From assembly GCF_013394385.1 (NCBI RefSeq), contig NZ_AP022834.1, forward strand, positions 868,001 to 932,000: a stretch of DNA of 64,000 bases, written 5' to 3'. The notes beneath the pieces were generated by a model. That model was not told where the DNA came from, did no database searches, and was given only the letters and a program-made list of their open reading frames with translations. Every line of letters starts with the position of its first letter. The stretch's first letter is position 1. The position numbers and the translations under genes are program-made. Below are positions 40,074 through 50,301 of the stretch, piece by piece. Source of the DNA: Kocuria sp. TGY1127_2 (GTDB taxonomy: Bacteria; Actinomycetota; Actinomycetes; Actinomycetales; Micrococcaceae).

Positions 40074-40577
40074 GTGGCTCAGAATACTGAAGACCAGATT
40101 AATACCGAGGGCGAGGAAGTCACCAGCTACACCTCCGAGTCCACCGAGCCAGTCGCCGAAGCCACTGTGACCGAGCGTCCGGCTCTCACCGTTTCCGGGG
40201 CTGCAGTTGGCCGCCGCAAGCAGGCTATCGCCCGCGTCCGCGTGATCCCGGGTTCGGGACAGTGGACCGTCAACGGTCGTCCGCTCGAGGTCTACTTCCC
40301 GAATAAGCTGCACCAGCAGGAAGTCAACGATCCGTTCAAGCTCCTCGAGCTCGAAGGTGCATACGACGTCATCGCCCGCGTTCACGGTGGTGGCCCGTCC
40401 GGCCAGGCCGGGGCAATGCGTCTCGGCGTGGCCCGTGCGCTGAACGAGATTGATCTCGAGAACAATCGTGCGGCCCTCAAGAAGGCTGGTTTCTTGACTC
40501 GTGACGCCCGCGTCATCGAGCGCAAGAAGGCCGGTCTCAAGAAGGCCCGCAAGGCTTCGCAGTTCTCCAAGCGCTAA
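40074..40577 (+). CDS. rpsI: 30S ribosomal protein S9 with N-terminal extension
   Basis: A 167-residue S9, whose C-terminal KR tail reaches the P-site tRNA. The conserved body starts about residue 39 ([20 protein letters not shown]) and includes [21 protein letters not shown] and [12 protein letters not shown]. The first 38 residues form an acidic Thr/Glu-rich extension typical of actinobacteria. ACAAGGAG precedes GTG 40074. A terminator lies 20 bp after the stop. Confidence 0.97.
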   Translation: MAQNTEDQINTEGEEVTSYTSESTEPVAEATVTERPALTVSGAAVGRRKQAIARVRVIPGSGQWTVNGRPLEVYFPNKLHQQEVNDPFKLLELEGAYDVIARVHGGGPSGQAGAMRLGVARALNEIDLENNRAALKKAGFLTRDARVIERKKAGLKKARKASQFSKR

Positions 40578-40596
40578 ACCGCTCCGAAACTGCTCG

Positions 40597-40636
40597 AAAA
40601 CCCCTCATCGTCCGTTCGGGACGGTGAGGGGTTTTT
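40597..40636 (+). terminator. Rho-independent terminator after rpsI
   Basis: AAAACCCCTCA...GTCC pairs with GGGAC...TGAGGGGTTTT, a long stem with a T5 run, the most classical terminator in the window. Confidence 0.92.
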
Positions 40637-40716
40637 GCGTTTTCGATGCGCCCCGGTTGTCCGCGAGCAGCGCATAAAATAGAGGTTGTCCGCACTGGGG
40701 AAAGGAAAGATGTTCA

Positions 40717-41829
40717 ATGACGCACACCCAACGCAAGAACACCTCCGAGCCGTCCGGAGAACAAAGCGCAAGCCGGAAAAGCTCGGGACAAGCATCGGCA
40801 AAAAGCCGCCAAGCGGCCGAACAGATCACCGTCCGGGGGACCAAGGCCCGTGGGGCCGGCAAGGAAGCGACGCCTGCCGTGACCGAAGCGCTCAAAAAAC
40901 AGGAACGCCGGGTCTCCGTGACTGAGGACTATGCCGCAGAATTGGACGAGATTGCCTCGCTCCAGCACCGGTTGCACCAGGAACATTCGACCTCGGAAGT
41001 CTGGAAGATCGGGTATCCCTACGATGAGAAGCTCAAGCGCAAAGAATATGACAAGACCAAACGCGCACTGCAGATCGAACTCCTCAAGCTGCAATTGTGG
41101 GTCAAGGAGACAGGTCAGAAGATCCTGCTCATTTTCGAAGGGCGTGACGCCGCGGGCAAAGGCGGTTCGATCAAACGGTTCACCGAGCATTTGAATCCAC
41201 GGGGGTCCCGGGTCGTGGCCTTGGAGAAACCGACCGAGATCGAACAAACCCAATGGTACTTCCAGCGTTACATCCAGCATCTTCCTTCGGGCGGCGAAAT
41301 CGTGATGATGGACCGCTCCTGGTACAACCGTGCCGGTGTCGAGAGGGTCATGGGCTACTGCACGCCGCACCAGTATTACGAATTCATGCGCCAGACTCCG
41401 GAACTCGAGCGGATGCTCGTCAACTCCGGGATCAAGTTGATCAAGTTCTGGTTCTCGGTCACCCGAGCCGAGCAGGTCGCACGGTTCGAGGCGCGACGCA
41501 CGGACCCGGTACGGCAGTGGAAGCTCTCTCCCACTGATCTCGCTTCCCTCGACAAATGGGACGACTACACAGAGGCGAAGGAAGCGATGTTCTTCTACAC
41601 GAATACGGGTGATGCTCCTTGGACCATCGTGAAGTCCAACGACAAGAAGAGGGCCCGCTTGGAAGCCATGCGGTACGTCCTGTCCCAGTTCGAGTACCCG
41701 AATAAGGATCACAGCGTCGTCGGCCAGCCCGATCCGCTGATTGTGGGGCCGGCTTCCGACGTCTTCGAGGCCGAGGAACAGAACAACCGAGATGGGTTTC
41801 CGGTGGTCAAGTCGGAGGACGCCGACTGA
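40717..41829 (+). CDS. Polyphosphate kinase 2 family protein
   Basis: A 370-residue PPK2-family enzyme that moves phosphate between polyphosphate and nucleoside diphosphates. The body has the P-loop-like FEGRDAAGKGGSIKRF, the lid motif DRSWYNRAGVERVMGYC and EARRTDPVRQWKLSP, as in single-domain PPK2 that phosphorylates ADP or GDP. About 75 N-terminal residues are polar and low-complexity (Ser/Lys/Gln-rich), probably disordered. GGAAAG precedes the ATG. It is inserted between the rplM-rpsI unit and glmM; no other polyphosphate gene is nearby. Confidence 0.88.
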   Translation: MTHTQRKNTSEPSGEQSASRKSSGQASAKSRQAAEQITVRGTKARGAGKEATPAVTEALKKQERRVSVTEDYAAELDEIASLQHRLHQEHSTSEVWKIGYPYDEKLKRKEYDKTKRALQIELLKLQLWVKETGQKILLIFEGRDAAGKGGSIKRFTEHLNPRGSRVVALEKPTEIEQTQWYFQRYIQHLPSGGEIVMMDRSWYNRAGVERVMGYCTPHQYYEFMRQTPELERMLVNSGIKLIKFWFSVTRAEQVARFEARRTDPVRQWKLSPTDLASLDKWDDYTEAKEAMFFYTNTGDAPWTIVKSNDKKRARLEAMRYVLSQFEYPNKDHSVVGQPDPLIVGPASDVFEAEEQNNRDGFPVVKSEDAD

Positions 41830-41849
41830 CATGCGTAGAATGATTTTCG

Positions 41850-43208
41850 ATGTCTAGATTATTTGGAACCGACGGTGTTCGAGCTCGTGCCAACAGTGAA
41901 CAGATGAGTGCACGCTCCTCTTTGGAATTGGCGCAGGCGGCCGCTGTCGTACTCGGATTCGATCAGGTTCCCGGAAGTGAACGCCCCAAAGCAGTCATAG
42001 CGCATGATTCCCGCGTCAGCGGTGAATTCATCGGGGCTGCGATCATGGCTGGGTTGGCTTCTTCGGGAGTGGACGTATACGACGCCGGGATGCTGCCGAC
42101 TCCGGCCGCAGCGTATTTGGTAGCGGATCTGGACGCGGATTTTGGCGTGATGATTTCTGCCTCTCACAATCCTTTCTACGACAACGGAATCAAGTTCCTT
42201 GCCCGTGGCGGGAAGAAGCTTCCGGACGCCGTGGAGGACAAGATCGAGGCATTGTTCAAATCGCAGGATTTCCGTTTCCCCGACGGTGGGCAGGTAGGCA
42301 AGATCTCCCGGTTCTCCGACGCCGAGGACCGATACGTCACCCACCTGCTGTCCACCTTGCCCGGTCGACTATCCCTGGACGGGCTGAGCATTGTCCTCGA
42401 TTGCGCCAACGGTGCTGCCTCTGGATGTTCACCGGACGCCTTCCGCATTGCGGGGGCGAAGGTCCATGTGGTGGCCGCCGAACCTAACGGTACAAACATT
42501 AATGACGGCGTGGGCTCAACCCATCTTGAAGGTCTCCAAGCCAAGGTCAAGGAGCTGGGCGCCGATCTGGGGATCGCCCACGACGGCGACGCGGACCGCT
42601 GCCTCGCCGTCGACGAACGCGGCGAGATCGTGGACGGTGACACCATCATGTCGGTTTTGGCGCTTGCACGACGCGACGCCGGAAAACTCAAAGACAACAC
42701 CCTGGTCGCTACCGTTATGACCAACCTCGGGATGGAGCAGTACCTCGCGTCCGAAGGCGTGACGATGCTTCGCACCAAGGTGGGGGACCGATACGTCCTC
42801 GAGGCGATGAACCAGTACGGTTACAATTTGGGCGGCGAGCAGTCCGGACACGTGATCATGAGCGATTACGCGACGACCGGAGACGGTATCCTGACCGGTC
42901 TGCATCTGGCCGCCGAGGTGAGCCGGACCGGCCTGACCCTGTCCACCTTGTCACACCGGTTCGAGCGTGCTCCGCAGACGATGATCAACGTTCCCAACGT
43001 GGACAAGGCCGCCGCAGATTCGAATGATGCCGTGCAGCGTGCAGTCGCCTCGGTAGAGAGGGAACTCGGCAAGGACGGCCGCGTGTTGCTCAGACCCTCC
43101 GGCACCGAACCCCTGGTTCGGGTGATGGTCGAAGGCCCCGACCAGGAATCGGTCGATCACCATGCGAGCCGTTTGGCCGACGTCGTGGCGAAAGAGCTGG
43201 CCCTGTAG
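41850..43208 (+). CDS. glmM: Phosphoglucosamine mutase
   Basis: A 452-residue enzyme converting glucosamine-6-phosphate to glucosamine-1-phosphate for UDP-GlcNAc and peptidoglycan. The phosphoserine loop [10 protein letters not shown] has Ser105; the metal loop DGDADRC, the sugar loop GGEQSGH and the phosphate-binding [15 protein letters not shown] are intact. The start is ATG 41850, 20 bp after the PPK2 gene. GlmS, which makes its substrate, is encoded at 48330. A perfect 26-bp stem follows. Confidence 0.96.
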   Translation: MSRLFGTDGVRARANSEQMSARSSLELAQAAAVVLGFDQVPGSERPKAVIAHDSRVSGEFIGAAIMAGLASSGVDVYDAGMLPTPAAAYLVADLDADFGVMISASHNPFYDNGIKFLARGGKKLPDAVEDKIEALFKSQDFRFPDGGQVGKISRFSDAEDRYVTHLLSTLPGRLSLDGLSIVLDCANGAASGCSPDAFRIAGAKVHVVAAEPNGTNINDGVGSTHLEGLQAKVKELGADLGIAHDGDADRCLAVDERGEIVDGDTIMSVLALARRDAGKLKDNTLVATVMTNLGMEQYLASEGVTMLRTKVGDRYVLEAMNQYGYNLGGEQSGHVIMSDYATTGDGILTGLHLAAEVSRTGLTLSTLSHRFERAPQTMINVPNVDKAAADSNDAVQRAVASVERELGKDGRVLLRPSGTEPLVRVMVEGPDQESVDHHASRLADVVAKELAL

Positions 43209-43228
43209 CCGCTGACGCTCCAATACAT

Positions 43229-43284
43229 CTCCACGAGCAGGAAGGCCCCGCACCGAATGGTGCGGGGCCTTCCTGCTCGTGGAG
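43229..43284. terminator. Bidirectional terminator between glmM and mscL
   Basis: A perfect 26-bp inverted repeat (CTCCACGAGCAGG... and its complement) around a GAAT loop, lying between the converging glmM and mscL genes and within 21 bp of both stops. Its symmetry suits termination from both sides. Confidence 0.85.
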
Positions 43285-43301
43285 GAACGAGCCGTACGGT
43301 G

Positions 43302-43727
43302 TCAGTTCTTGTTGGCTTCGGGATCCATGTACGAGGATGCGCCCGTGACGTTCTTGTTGGAAATCAGGGCGTCACGGATCTCGGTGAGCAACGCGACCTC
43401 AGGCTCGGTGTCGTCTTCTTCTTCCAAACCGAGCCTGCGGGCACGGCGAGCGTTCATGGTGTTGATCGGCATGACGATGCAGAAGTAGAGGGCCGCGGCG
43501 ATGAGCAGGAAGTTGACGACGGCGGTCAAGAACACGCCGACCTTGACCTGGCCGAAGACCAGGAAATCATCGAAGTTGGGGGAGCCGACCAGCATTGAGA
43601 TGGCCGGCATAATAACTGACTCGACGAGAGCGTTGATGACGGTGCTGAATGCACTACCGATGATGACACCGACCGCAAGGTCGATGACATTGCCTTGCAT
43701 GATAAATTCTTTGAATCCTTTAATCAT
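43302..43727 (-). CDS. mscL: Large-conductance mechanosensitive channel MscL
   Basis: A 141-residue two-helix channel that opens under membrane tension during osmotic downshock. MIKGFKEFIMQGNVIDLAVG, the pore-lining VGVIIGSAFSTVINALV, and the C-terminal helix EVALLTEIRDAL are diagnostic. It is converging with glmM and lies 125 bp downstream of coaA on the same strand. Confidence 0.95.
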   Translation of the reverse strand: MIKGFKEFIMQGNVIDLAVGVIIGSAFSTVINALVESVIMPAISMLVGSPNFDDFLVFGQVKVGVFLTAVVNFLLIAAALYFCIVMPINTMNARRARRLGLEEEDDTEPEVALLTEIRDALISNKNVTGASSYMDPEANKN

Positions 43728-43852
43728 GCGGACATACTATCCAAAGAATCACCCATAGGGGGCGAATTTTGCGTAGCTTTGCAATTGCGGTGTTAGAAAA
43801 CCCCGGGTGAGTTCTGCCACTCATATTCCGTACCTATGGGTACGAAATGTCT

Positions 43853-44809
43853 TCAGTTCTTCCGAAGGAGTACCCGTCGAGTCGAATGGTCAGCGTCTTT
43901 GGAAAGGATGAGTTTGGCTCGTCCTCGGGTTGGTCTGACGTTGTGCAGCAGATTCGGCTCGTTGATGCGCCGCCAGATGTCCAAAGCCGTGCTCTTCGCT
44001 TCCTCGTCCGAGAGATTCGCGTATTTGCGGAAATACGACTCGGGATCGGCGAACGCAGAACTTCGAAGTTTGAGGAAACGGTCGACGTACCATTGCTCGA
44101 TATCGCTGGTGCGTGCATCCACATAAATTGAAAAATCGAAGAAATCGCTCAATGCCAATGCGGCTTTGTCGTCGGGGCGCAACTGTGCCGGGGCCAGAAC
44201 GTTTAGCCCCTCGACAATGAGAACGTCCGGGCGAGTAACCACCGTCTCATCGTTTTCGAGGATGTCGTAGGTCAAATGCGAATATTTGGGGGCGGTGACA
44301 ACGGGTGCGCCTGACTTGATCTCCGAAACGAAGCGGAGAATAGCTCGCCGGTCGTAGGATTCGGGGAACCCTTTGCGCTGCATCAGGCCTCTGGCTTCGA
44401 GCTCCGCATTGGGGTACAAGAATCCGTCCGTAGTGACCAGCTGAACGTTGGGGGTGGTTGGCCAACGGCTCATCAGGGCTCGCAACAAACGGGCGGTCGT
44501 GGACTTGCCAGCGGCCACGGAACCGGCCACGCCGATCACGAAGGGCGTGCGCTGATGATCCTCGTGAAGGAACTGGTTCGTCTTTTGGTTCAGGTCCCCG
44601 ACCGAATTGGCATACAGGTTGAGCAATCTCGAGAGGGGAAGGTAAACCTGGCGGACTTCCTCGACATCGAGGGTCTCGCCGAGTCCACGGAGTCTTTCGA
44701 TTTCTTCTGATGAGAGTGGCACATCGATTTCGTCCGATAGGCGCGACCAGGTTTCCCGGTCGAGCGACACGAACGGAGAAGTGCGTGATAATGCCGTCGC
44801 TTGGCTCAT
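43853..44809 (-). CDS. coaA: Pantothenate kinase, type I
   Basis: A 318-residue kinase, the first committed step of CoA synthesis. P-loop GVAGSVAAGKSTTARLL, then VTTDGFLYPN, RKGFPESYDRRAILRF and VLIVEGLNVL are the type I (bacterial PanK) signature. CoA is also the phosphopantetheine donor for the two transferases encoded in this window. It diverges from mtlA across a 244-bp gap. Confidence 0.96.
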   Translation of the reverse strand: MSQATALSRTSPFVSLDRETWSRLSDEIDVPLSSEEIERLRGLGETLDVEEVRQVYLPLSRLLNLYANSVGDLNQKTNQFLHEDHQRTPFVIGVAGSVAAGKSTTARLLRALMSRWPTTPNVQLVTTDGFLYPNAELEARGLMQRKGFPESYDRRAILRFVSEIKSGAPVVTAPKYSHLTYDILENDETVVTRPDVLIVEGLNVLAPAQLRPDDKAALALSDFFDFSIYVDARTSDIEQWYVDRFLKLRSSAFADPESYFRKYANLSDEEAKSTALDIWRRINEPNLLHNVRPTRGRAKLILSKDADHSTRRVLLRKN

Positions 44810-45053
44810 TGAAAAAAGTCTACGGCTGCTTGCCGACTATTCCGAATCCATTTCAGCAGGACCCCTCTGGGGTGAGAGTATCTTCGGCTCGGGCGAACCG
44901 GATAGGATACAGCCAAGCCGGGCCCGCGGATGTCTTCGTCGGTCACCGGTTTTGTCGTTTTCACTTTCTCGGCCACGTGGCCCCGGATCCTCGTTTGGTC
45001 CTGGGTTCTGATCCCGGTTCGGAGAACGTGATCCCCCTGAACCTGGAGTCATC
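44810..45053. other. Divergent regulatory gap coaA/mtlA with a 12-bp palindrome
   Basis: A 244-bp intergenic region. GGCCACGTGGCC at 44971-44982 is a perfect palindrome about 70 bp before the mtlA start and is a candidate operator for mannitol control. No clear promoter hexamer pair and no coding frame were recognised. Confidence 0.35.
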
Positions 45054-47075
45054 GTGTCTACCACATCTACCGCTTCCAGCGAGAAGAAGAAGGTCGGCGC
45101 GCGCGTGCGCGTGCAGAAATTCGGAACTTTCCTCTCCTCCATGATCATGCCGAACATCGGCGCATTCATTGCCTGGGGTCTGCTCACGGCTCTGTTCCTC
45201 TGGTCGGAAGACCCACAAGGAGGTCAGGGGCCGTTCGCCAATGAATACATCAATGCCGCACTGGGTCCCATGGTCACCTATCTGCTGCCCATCCTCATCG
45301 CGTACACGGGCGGCAAGCTGATTCACGACGTCCGAGGCGGCGTCGTCGGCGCAGTGGCTACCATGGGCGTCATCCTGGCTACCTCGAGCCCAGTCTTCAT
45401 CGGGGACAGCCCCGGCTCCCCGATGTTCCTGGGAGCCATGATCATGGGCCCCTTGTCAGCATGGATCGTCAAGAAGTTCGACCAGTTCATGGAGGGCCGG
45501 ATCAAACCCGGGTTCGAGATGTTGGTCAACAACTTCTCCTCGGGCATCATCGGCGCGGGCCTCTCGATCGCTTCGATGTTCTGGTTGGCCCCGATCATGC
45601 ACCTGCTGATGAATGTTGCGGGTGTAGCAGTTCAGTGGCTCATCGACATGCGTCTGCTGCCTCTCGCATCGATCTTGATCGAGCCGGCCAAGGTCCTGTT
45701 CCTGAACAATGCGATCAACCACGGAATCCTGACTCCTCTCGGCACGGATCAGGCGCTGCAGCAGGGCAAATCGATCCTGTTTCTCCTGGAATCAAACCCA
45801 GGTCCCGGCCTGGGGGTTCTCCTCGCGTACATCATCTTCGGTCGCGGGAGCGCGCGTGCGTCGGCCCCCGCAGCCGCTCTGATTCACGCGCTCGGCGGCA
45901 TTCACGAGATTTACTTCCCTTACGTTCTGATGAAGCCGCAGCTGTTGATCGCGACCATCTTCGGCGGAATGTCAGGGGTCTTCGTGGAACTCCTGTTCAA
46001 CGCGGGCCTGCGCTCACCAGCGGCCCCGGGCTCGTTGATCTTCCTCTACGTCAATGCGCCGCCGAACGCGATGCTGGGCGTGACCTTCGGGTGGGTCACA
46101 GCAACGATCGTTTCTCTGGTGATCGCCTCGGTGATTCTCAAGGCCTCGAAACAGGGCGAAGATGACCTGGCCAAGGCCACATCCGACATGGAGCGCATGA
46201 AGGGCAAGAAGTCCTCTGTGGCCGGTACTCTCGCGGGAGACCAGAGCAAGAACACGACGATCCGATCGATCGTTTTCGCCTGCGACGCCGGTATGGGCTC
46301 ATCCGCCATGGGCGCTTCCGTGCTGCGCAACAAGATCAAGGACGCCGGATACGGCAACGACATCACCGTGGTCAACAAAGCGATCAATTCCCTGCAGGAT
46401 GAGTTCGACCTCCTGGTCAGCCACGAGGATCTGGCCGATCGCGCGGCGGCTCCGACCCCGTCGGCTGCACACGTCACCGTGGACAATTTCATGAGTTCGC
46501 CGAGATACGACGAAATCGTCGAGCTGATCCGGGAACAGCGAGAAGGCGGGCCGAACGAAGAACCGGCCGCGGATTCAGCAGGGTCAACGGCAGCCGGGGT
46601 GACGTCGACGCCCACCGACGCGCCCAGTCAGGACGGAAGCGACCAGGAAATCCTGGGCGTTTCCTCGATCGTTCTGGGCGGTGCGGCCACGAGTCGAGAC
46701 ACGGCGATCGACGAGGCGGGCAATCTGCTCGTGGATACGGGCAAAGTCGATGCCTCGTACATTGACTCGATGCACGCGCGCGAAGGCTCGGTTTCGACGT
46801 TCATGGGCAACGGTCTCGCTATTCCCCACGGTACCAACGAAGCGAAATCGGCGATTCACTCCTCGGCCATGTCCTTTGTTCGTTACGACGACGGAGTCGA
46901 CTGGAACGGCAAACAGGCACGGTTTGTCATCGGCATCGCAGGTGCCGGTGGCCAGCACCTGAATTTGTTGCAGAAAATTGCAAAGATCTTCTCGAACAAA
47001 GAATCGGTGGCCCAGCTCGAGGCCGCCCAGACACCTGAGGAGATCCTTGAGATCTTCGGAAAGGTCAACGCATGA
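45054..47075 (+). CDS. mtlA: Mannitol-specific PTS enzyme IICBA
   Basis: A 673-residue fused transporter that imports mannitol and phosphorylates it to mannitol-1-phosphate. The IIC membrane domain spans about 20-375 (GKLIHDVRGGVVGAV, GGIHEIYFPYVLMKP), IIB about 400-495 with Cys410 in FACDAGMGSS, and IIA about 535-673 with His592 in IPHGTNEAKS. A Pro/Ser/Ala linker joins IIB and IIA. All three units in one chain match the E. coli MtlA layout. The start is GTG 45054 with CTGGAG upstream. It is coupled to mtlD. EI and HPr are not in the window. Confidence 0.95.
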   Translation: MSTTSTASSEKKKVGARVRVQKFGTFLSSMIMPNIGAFIAWGLLTALFLWSEDPQGGQGPFANEYINAALGPMVTYLLPILIAYTGGKLIHDVRGGVVGAVATMGVILATSSPVFIGDSPGSPMFLGAMIMGPLSAWIVKKFDQFMEGRIKPGFEMLVNNFSSGIIGAGLSIASMFWLAPIMHLLMNVAGVAVQWLIDMRLLPLASILIEPAKVLFLNNAINHGILTPLGTDQALQQGKSILFLLESNPGPGLGVLLAYIIFGRGSARASAPAAALIHALGGIHEIYFPYVLMKPQLLIATIFGGMSGVFVELLFNAGLRSPAAPGSLIFLYVNAPPNAMLGVTFGWVTATIVSLVIASVILKASKQGEDDLAKATSDMERMKGKKSSVAGTLAGDQSKNTTIRSIVFACDAGMGSSAMGASVLRNKIKDAGYGNDITVVNKAINSLQDEFDLLVSHEDLADRAAAPTPSAAHVTVDNFMSSPRYDEIVELIREQREGGPNEEPAADSAGSTAAGVTSTPTDAPSQDGSDQEILGVSSIVLGGAATSRDTAIDEAGNLLVDTGKVDASYIDSMHAREGSVSTFMGNGLAIPHGTNEAKSAIHSSAMSFVRYDDGVDWNGKQARFVIGIAGAGGQHLNLLQKIAKIFSNKESVAQLEAAQTPEEILEIFGKVNA

Positions 47076-48214
47076 AAGCCTTGCATTTCGGCGCCGGAAA
47101 CATCGGGCGCGGATTCGTCGGCGTCCTGCTCCACGAGGCCGGCTACGAATTGGTCTTCGCGGATGTAGCCCAACCGCTGATCGATTCACTCAACGCCCAG
47201 CAGTCTTACACCGTTCACGAGGTCGGCAACGAACCCCGCGATATTGAGGTGACCAATTTTTCCGGAGTCAACTCTGCTGATGACCCGGACGCATTGATCG
47301 AGCACATCCGCACCGCGGATATCGTCACGACGGCAGTCGGCCCCACGGTCCTCAAGATCATCGCCCCCGCCATCGCCAAAGGCCTCCGGGCACGCGCCGA
47401 ATCGGGCGAGGGCAAGGTAGCCGTGATGGCATGCGAGAACGCGATCAACGCGACCGACGGTCTCGCCGAGGCGATTCGAGAGGTCTATCCGCAGGCGGAC
47501 GACGTCGCTATTTTCGCAAATACCGCGGTCGACCGTATCGTGCCGAATCAAGCACCCGGTCAAGGACTCGATGTCACCGTGGAGACTTATCACGAATGGG
47601 CCGTGAACTCGGTTCCGTTCGATGGACGGACCCCAGACATTCCGGGAGTCACCTGGGTGGAGGACCTGGCCCCGTACATCACGCGCAAGCTCTTCACTGT
47701 CAACACGGGGCACGCCGCGACCGCCTACTTTGGCTATGGAGCGGGAATCTCCAAGATCTCTGACGCTCTGGAGGATACTGACGTGCGTGCCAAAGTCGAG
47801 TCCGTGTTGGCGGAGACCAAGCTGTTGCTCGTCGAGAAGTTCGGATTCGCGCCCGAGGTGCAACAGTCCTATGTGGACAAGATCCTGACACGGTTCACGA
47901 ATCCGCACCTGCCGGACACGGTTGAGAGAGTCGGTCGCGCGCCGCTGCGCAAAATCTCTCGAAACGAGCGCTTCGTCGGACCGGCCGCGGAGCTTGCCGA
48001 AAACGGTCATTCCGCTGAGGCACTGGTCTCGGCGATCGGCGCGGCCCTTGCATTCGACGTTCCCGAGGACCCTGAATCCGTTGAACTGCGTCGCCGGTTG
48101 GCCGACGCGCGCGGTAACCGTTCGGCCACGGATTCGTTGGTTGCCGAACTGACCGGCATCGAACCGTCTCACCCGCTGTTCACGGCGCTGTCCGAGGCTT
48201 TCTCGCAGGCGTGA
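47072..48214 (+). CDS. mtlD: Mannitol-1-phosphate 5-dehydrogenase
   Basis: A 380-residue NAD-dependent enzyme turning mannitol-1-phosphate into fructose-6-phosphate. The nucleotide-binding FGAGNIGRGFVGVLL is at the N-terminus; NTAVDRIVPNQ and the TVETYHEWAV segment are family features, and LFTVNTGHAATAYFGY holds the substrate-binding region. Its ATG lies in the mtlA stop (ATGA). Fructose-6-phosphate is also a substrate of GlmS, the next gene. No mtlR-type regulator is present. Confidence 0.95.
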   Translation: MKALHFGAGNIGRGFVGVLLHEAGYELVFADVAQPLIDSLNAQQSYTVHEVGNEPRDIEVTNFSGVNSADDPDALIEHIRTADIVTTAVGPTVLKIIAPAIAKGLRARAESGEGKVAVMACENAINATDGLAEAIREVYPQADDVAIFANTAVDRIVPNQAPGQGLDVTVETYHEWAVNSVPFDGRTPDIPGVTWVEDLAPYITRKLFTVNTGHAATAYFGYGAGISKISDALEDTDVRAKVESVLAETKLLLVEKFGFAPEVQQSYVDKILTRFTNPHLPDTVERVGRAPLRKISRNERFVGPAAELAENGHSAEALVSAIGAALAFDVPEDPESVELRRRLADARGNRSATDSLVAELTGIEPSHPLFTALSEAFSQA

Positions 48215-48236
48215 CCGGGGGCAGCGAATAGCGCAC

Positions 48237-48271
48237 CGCGGCCCCGTTCCTGCATCAGGACCGGGGCCGCG
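48237..48271 (+). terminator. Terminator after mtlD
   Basis: CGCGGCCCCG pairs with CGGGGCCGCG, extended inside by TCCTG/CAGGA, followed by TTCC. It separates mtlAD from glmS. Confidence 0.75.
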
Positions 48272-48329
48272 TTCCACATCACGGGTAGGAAGGAAGAAAG
48301 CACGCCTTGGCTTGGGATAAGCTGAGCAC

Positions 48330-50204
48330 ATGTGTGGAATCGTTGGATATGTAGGCGAGCCCGGCTCGGCCGAACGTCAGTACTATGCGCTCGACGTTGT
48401 TCTCGAGGGGCTTCGCCGGCTTGAGTACCGCGGATACGACTCAGCCGGTGTGGCCGTCGTCTCGGGAAATCGGGTCGACTACCGCAAGAAGGCGGGCAAA
48501 GTCGCCGCCCTGGACGCGGAGCTGGAATCCAATCCGCTCCCTGAAGCCATGCTCGGTATCGGGCATACCCGCTGGGCAACCCACGGTGGGCCCACGGACG
48601 CGAACGCGCATCCGCATGTCGTCGACCACGGTCGTTTGGCCGTAGTCCACAACGGCATCATCGAAAACTTCTCCGAGCTCCGTTCGGAGCTGGTCGGCAA
48701 GGGCTATGACTTCGTGTCGGAAACGGACACGGAGGTCGCCGCCACCCTTCTGGCCGATTACTACAACAATGATGCCGAAGGCGATCTCACGACGGCTATG
48801 CGCATGACTTGCCGTCGGCTCGACGGGGCGTTCACCCTGTTGGCCGTCCACCAGGACCACGAAGACCGGATCGTCGCCGCTCGGCGCAATTCCCCGCTGG
48901 TTATCGGCCTGGGCAAGAACGAGAATTTCTTGGGCTCGGATGTATCGGGTTTCATCGATTACACCAAGCAGGCCGTGGAAATGGGCAACGACCAGATCGT
49001 GACCGTCACCGCCGCCAGCTACGAGATCACCGACTTCGACGGCAACCCGGCAGAAGGCAAGCCTTTTGAGGTCAAATGGGATGCCACGCAGGCTGAGAAG
49101 GGCGGTTTCTCGTCCTTCATGGCCAAGGAAATTCACGATCAGCCCGCCGCTGTTCGCGACACCCTGCTGGGTCGCTTGGACGAAAAGGGCCGCTTGACCC
49201 TTGATGAACTCCATATCGACGAGGCTGTGCTCCGGTCCGTGGACAAGATCGTCGTGATCGCTTGCGGAACCGCGGCATACGCTGGTCATGTTGCACGGTA
49301 CGCGATCGAACACTGGTGCCGTATCCCTACCGAGGTCGAACTCGCTCATGAGTTCCGATACCGGGATCCGATCGTCAACGAGAAGACTCTTGTCGTTGCA
49401 CTCTCGCAGTCGGGCGAGACGATGGACACGCTCATGGCCATTCGTCACGCACGCGAGCAGGGAGCCAAGGTCATCGCTATTTGCAACACCAACGGATCTT
49501 CCATTCCTCGTGAATCGGATGCCTCGCTGTACACCCACGCAGGTCCGGAGATCGCGGTCGCTTCGACCAAGGCCTTCCTTGCGCAGATCACCGCGGCTTA
49601 CCTCTTGGGCCTTTATCTTGCCCAATTGCGCGGCAACATGTACTCGGATGAGGTCGTGGAGATCCTCGACGAATTGCAGAATATGCCCGAGAAGGTCCAA
49701 CAGGTTATCGACGGCGAAAAGCAGGTCCAAGACCTGGGCATCCAGATGAAGGATGCCTCATCTGTCCTCTTCCTGGGACGACACGTCGGATTCCCCGTCG
49801 CACTCGAGGGCGCGCTTAAACTCAAGGAAATCGCGTACATCCATGCCGAAGGATTCGCCGCGGGAGAGTTGAAGCACGGCCCGATCGCCCTGATCGAGGA
49901 AGGGCAACCGGTCTTTGTCATCGTTCCCTCTCCTCGGGGACGCGATTCCCTGCATGCCAAGGTGGTCTCCAATATCCAGGAGATCCGCGCCCGCGGTGCC
50001 ATCACCATCGTGATCGCTGAAGAAGGCGACGAAGATGTCAAGCAATATGCCAACCACATCATCTACGTACCCCAGGCGCCCAGCCTGATGCAGCCTCTGC
50101 TGGCCACTGTGCCGTTGCAGATTTTCGCCAGCTCACTTGCCGGAGCCAAGGGCTACGACGTCGATCAGCCGCGTAACCTCGCAAAGTCGGTGACGGTCGA
50201 GTAA
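48330..50204 (+). CDS. glmS: Glucosamine-6-phosphate synthase (isomerizing)
   Basis: A 624-residue amidotransferase making glucosamine-6-phosphate from fructose-6-phosphate and glutamine. The N-terminal glutaminase starts MCGIVGYVGE (Cys2 nucleophile) and has GHTRWATHGGPTDANAHPH. Two SIS domains follow, with ACGTAAYAGHVARY and SQSGETMDTL, and the protein ends in DQPRNLAKSVTVE, the usual product-channel tail. It feeds GlmM (41850). An acpS-nnr pair follows on the same strand. Confidence 0.97.
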   Translation: MCGIVGYVGEPGSAERQYYALDVVLEGLRRLEYRGYDSAGVAVVSGNRVDYRKKAGKVAALDAELESNPLPEAMLGIGHTRWATHGGPTDANAHPHVVDHGRLAVVHNGIIENFSELRSELVGKGYDFVSETDTEVAATLLADYYNNDAEGDLTTAMRMTCRRLDGAFTLLAVHQDHEDRIVAARRNSPLVIGLGKNENFLGSDVSGFIDYTKQAVEMGNDQIVTVTAASYEITDFDGNPAEGKPFEVKWDATQAEKGGFSSFMAKEIHDQPAAVRDTLLGRLDEKGRLTLDELHIDEAVLRSVDKIVVIACGTAAYAGHVARYAIEHWCRIPTEVELAHEFRYRDPIVNEKTLVVALSQSGETMDTLMAIRHAREQGAKVIAICNTNGSSIPRESDASLYTHAGPEIAVASTKAFLAQITAAYLLGLYLAQLRGNMYSDEVVEILDELQNMPEKVQQVIDGEKQVQDLGIQMKDASSVLFLGRHVGFPVALEGALKLKEIAYIHAEGFAAGELKHGPIALIEEGQPVFVIVPSPRGRDSLHAKVVSNIQEIRARGAITIVIAEEGDEDVKQYANHIIYVPQAPSLMQPLLATVPLQIFASSLAGAKGYDVDQPRNLAKSVTVE

Positions 50205-50301
50205 TGACCTCGCGAAGGCGCCCGCTGCACCCGTGTGGCGGGCGTTTCGTGTATCTTCGGGCATCCGGGCTTATCCGGACCGCGGGAAAAGGAGCTTGGC
50301 G

